A stretch of 64,000 bases of DNA from Hymenobacter gummosus (lineage in GTDB: Bacteria > Bacteroidota > Bacteroidia > Cytophagales > Hymenobacteraceae), in assembly GCF_003970915.1 (NCBI RefSeq), contig NZ_RXOF01000001.1, positions 620,001-684,000 of the forward strand. Direction: 5' to 3'. The position numbers were made by a program, and so were the translations under genes. Under the pieces are notes generated by a model that saw nothing but the letters and a program-made list of their open reading frames with translations, searched no databases and was not told the DNA's origin. Shown in pieces: positions 61,826 through 64,000 of the stretch (positions are counted from its first letter, which is position 1; every line of letters begins with the position of its first letter).

Positions 61826-61860
61826 AAAGTCCCCGGGCCCGTTGGGTTCGGGGACTTTTT
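61826..61860 (+). terminator. Rho-independent terminator
   Basis: AAAGTCCCCG (61826-61835) pairs with CGGGGACTTT (61849-61858), followed by a T-run. It lies behind the repeat element and ends the tldD-tldE unit. Confidence 0.85.
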
Positions 61861-61910
61861 GTGCTTATACTGCCGGGCTTTTTCGCGCGTTCGGCTATTT
61901 CTTTTCACTT

Positions 61911-63416
61911 ATGCCTCACCTGTTTGCGTCGCGCCGCGCCGCCCTGCTGCTGCCCGCCGCTCTGCTGGCCGGTTTGCTGACCGCCGCCTGTTCCTCTGCG
62001 CCCGGTACCCGGTCGGCCGCGGCCCGGCCCGCCGTCATCCGCGGCCACGTCGACCACCCGCAGAGCCCGGCCGTGACGCTGGTGCACTACCGCGACCTGA
62101 TAACCTACCAGTACGACAGCCTGCGCCTGCCGCTGACCGCCGACGGCGGCTTTCAGCTCCGCCTCGACACGCTCACCCGGCCCATCGAGCTGCTGCTGGC
62201 GCACAACCAACGGCAGCTGACCCTGTTCGTGGAGCCCGGCGACAGTCTGCACCTGCGCTTCGACGGCGCGGAGCCTGAGCAGACGCTGCGCTTCACCGGC
62301 CGCGGGGCGGGCATCAATACCTACCTAGCCGAGCTGGACCGCCGGGGTATGGCCAGCGGCCTGCTGGGCACGCCCGCCGGGCAGCGCATCGGCCACGCCG
62401 ATACGCTGCGCCGCCGCGCTACGGCCTTCCGCTGGCAGCAGCAGCGGCTGCTCGACTCGGTGGCCGCCCGGCTGCCGTTGAGCCCGGCGGCCCGGCAGTT
62501 CGCCCGCTTCGGCATCGACTACGAGTGGGGCAACGTGCAACTGGACTACCCGGGCTTTTACCGCTACGCGGCCAAGAAAGAGCTGCCCGGCGTCGATACG
62601 GCTTATTACGCCTTTATCCGCCAGCTCCGGCTGCCCAACGACTCGGCCCTACACGTCGACGGCTACCGCAGCTATCTGTCGTCGTACCTCATGTACCGGC
62701 AGGGGGGCGGGCGCGCCAATGAGCCGGCCAATACCGCCGCGCAGCGCCGCTGGGACCAGCGTTACCTAGCCGTACTCGACCAGACGCTGGGCCGCAGCCG
62801 CAGCCGCGACGAGGCCGTGGCGCACTGGCTGGCCGAGGCCATGGACTTTCGCCAGCCCGGGCTGGTGGCGCCGCTGGTAGAAAGCTTCCGCCACAGCAGC
62901 CGCGACACCAGCTTGAGCGGGCTCATCAGCCGCCGCTTCGCGCAGAAGCTGAAGCTGGCGCCCGGCCAGTCCGCCCCCGCCTTTGCCTTGGCCGATACCA
63001 GCGGCCGGACGGTGGCGCTCAGCAGCTTCCGGGGCCGGGTGGTCTACCTCGATTTCTGGGCTACCTGGTGCGGGCCCTGCCTCCAGGAAATGAAAGCGGC
63101 CCCGCCCCTGTACCGCGCCTACGCGGGCCGGCCGGACGTGGCTTTCGTGGCCGTGTCCTTGGACCACGACGCGCCAGCCTGGCGCCGCTGGGTCCGGCGC
63201 AATGCCCACCCGGGCGTAACCTATCTGCACGCCCCTGGCATGGAGACGCCGGTGGCCAAAGATTACCAGATCAACGGCATTCCCTCCTACTGGCTGATTG
63301 GCCCTGACGGCCGCATCGTGGACAACGCCCCGCCGCGGCCCAGCCAGCTGCCGGCACTGCAGCAGGTCATCGACAAGGCCCGGCAGCTGGGCGGCCCGAC
63401 CGTGGTGCGGCGCTGA
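61911..63416 (+). CDS. TlpA-like thioredoxin-fold lipoprotein
   Basis: 501 residues from the Met at 61911. Signal peptide with a lipobox-like LLTAAC. The N-terminal part (about 40-130) resembles the DUF4369-type domain found before thioredoxin folds in Bacteroidota (VIRGHVDHPQSPAVTLVHYRD ... FVEPGDSLHLRF). A long helical linker follows. The C-terminal thioredoxin domain (about 360-490) has FRGRVVYLDFWATWCGPCLQEM with active site WCGPC, and the cis-Pro in NGIPSYWLIGPDG. It probably reduces or exchanges disulfides on the periplasmic side. A paralogue starts 98 bases downstream. Confidence 0.93.
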   Translation: MPHLFASRRAALLLPAALLAGLLTAACSSAPGTRSAAARPAVIRGHVDHPQSPAVTLVHYRDLITYQYDSLRLPLTADGGFQLRLDTLTRPIELLLAHNQRQLTLFVEPGDSLHLRFDGAEPEQTLRFTGRGAGINTYLAELDRRGMASGLLGTPAGQRIGHADTLRRRATAFRWQQQRLLDSVAARLPLSPAARQFARFGIDYEWGNVQLDYPGFYRYAAKKELPGVDTAYYAFIRQLRLPNDSALHVDGYRSYLSSYLMYRQGGGRANEPANTAAQRRWDQRYLAVLDQTLGRSRSRDEAVAHWLAEAMDFRQPGLVAPLVESFRHSSRDTSLSGLISRRFAQKLKLAPGQSAPAFALADTSGRTVALSSFRGRVVYLDFWATWCGPCLQEMKAAPPLYRAYAGRPDVAFVAVSLDHDAPAWRRWVRRNAHPGVTYLHAPGMETPVAKDYQINGIPSYWLIGPDGRIVDNAPPRPSQLPALQQVIDKARQLGGPTVVRR

Positions 63417-63514
63417 GCGGCACCCGGCCGAAAAAATCGATGCCGGCAGCGGCAAGTCGTTGCTTGTTACCGATATAATGCCAAGCTTTATCCCAAACAT
63501 CTAAGTCGTTGTAT

Positions 63515-64000
63515 ATGCTTTCATTCTCTTCGCGCCCGGCGCTGACGCTCGGCACCGTCTTACCCGCCCTGCTCCTGCTCGGGGCCTGCTCCCAGACCGC
63601 GCCGGTCGGCCAGCCGGTCACCCTCAGCGGCCACATCGACAACCCCACCGGCCCCAAGGTGCGCCTGACTCTGTTTCGGGACCCGATGCACCTGGAAGCC
63701 GACACGGTATCGGCCCGGCTCGACGCGAAGGGCAACTTCCGCTTGGTACTGCCGCAGGTAGCGGCGCCCGGCGAAGCCTCCTTCACCGACGGCAACGAAT
63801 CGACCGACCTGTTTTTGGAGCCCGGCGACGAGCTGCAACTCTCGCTCGACACCAAGCAGTTCGACGAGACCCTGAAGTACAAGGGCCGCGGTGCCGACGC
63901 CAACAACTACCTTATTCAGAGCTTCCTGCGCTTCGACGACGGCGACAATGCCACGCCCATGCGCTTCGTGCTAAACAAAACTGCCGAGCAGATGAGCCAG
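63515..64000 (+). CDS. TlpA-like lipoprotein, N-terminal part (runs off window)
   Basis: 162 codons are visible with no stop. Signal peptide with lipobox LLLLGAC after MLSFSSRPALTLGTVLPAL. The following domain, VTLSGHIDNPTGPKVRLTLF ... LFLEPGDELQLSLDT and LKYKGRGADANNYL, matches the N-terminal domain of the preceding gene (FVEPGDSLHLRF, LRFTGRGAGINTYL). The thioredoxin domain would lie beyond the window, so its presence is inferred from this paralogy. Confidence 0.82.
   Translation, partial: MLSFSSRPALTLGTVLPALLLLGACSQTAPVGQPVTLSGHIDNPTGPKVRLTLFRDPMHLEADTVSARLDAKGNFRLVLPQVAAPGEASFTDGNESTDLFLEPGDELQLSLDTKQFDETLKYKGRGADANNYLIQSFLRFDDGDNATPMRFVLNKTAEQMSQ

Overview
The window looks like chromosome from a high-GC member of the Bacteroidota, most likely Cytophagales and close to Hymenobacter. 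That is inference from gene content. Four proteins end in type IX secretion (T9SS) sorting domains, there are many Cys-Lys/Glu-Asp lipoproteins, a run of TonB C-terminal-domain proteins, FadL and TlpA-like families, start codons without Shine-Dalgarno motifs, and TAnnTTTG promoter words. No tRNA, rRNA, transposase, prophage or CRISPR array was found.

Layout. 1-4.2 kb: end of polA, then a cluster of lipocalin-like lipoproteins (three intact, one decayed) around a YpdA-type flavoprotein. 4.4-13.3 kb: an SGNH hydrolase/FadL pair, an S51 peptidase, mgtE, arfB, a divergent HxlR/NmrA pair and an NTF2-like protein. 13.4-26.7 kb: a GIN-domain adhesin, two large T9SS cargo proteins (PA14 repeats; a metzincin-like protease), tandem families of small outer-membrane barrels, a DUF72 protein and rlpA. 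26.8-37.6 kb: a penicillin acylase family enzyme, five consecutive proteins with TonB C-terminal domains (one with four), then a BlaI repressor and an M56 peptidase fused to a sixth TonB domain. 37.7-40 kb: two paralogous uncharacterised lipoproteins. 40.2-47.8 kb: a TolC / universal stress protein / HlyD / DHA2 efflux operon with a divergent GAF-sigma54 activator. 47.8-57.9 kb: a 42-bp repeat array, lipoprotein and T9SS proteins, a McrB-McrC type IV restriction pair and an erythromycin-esterase fusion. 58-64 kb: tldD/tldE and two TlpA-like thioredoxin lipoproteins.

The most unusual signal is not a gene. At least eight gene boundaries are filled by degenerate repeats with a strict period of 7 or 8 bases, arranged as inverted pairs that start right at the flanking stop or start codons and point inward to a core. 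One family (AGGGTNNG octamers ending in AGTT) occurs five times with five different cores: two carry terminators, one carries a four-helix-bundle gene, two carry no recognisable feature. Other families use TGA-rich, TAATGTGC-like or GCTTAGT units. Both four-helix-bundle genes in the window, from the same family as the 23S rRNA intervening-sequence proteins, sit inside such repeats and interrupt otherwise compact operons (efflux and tldD-tldE). All three spacers of the efflux operon are of this kind. This suggests IVS-like elements that insert between protein genes; that is a hypothesis.
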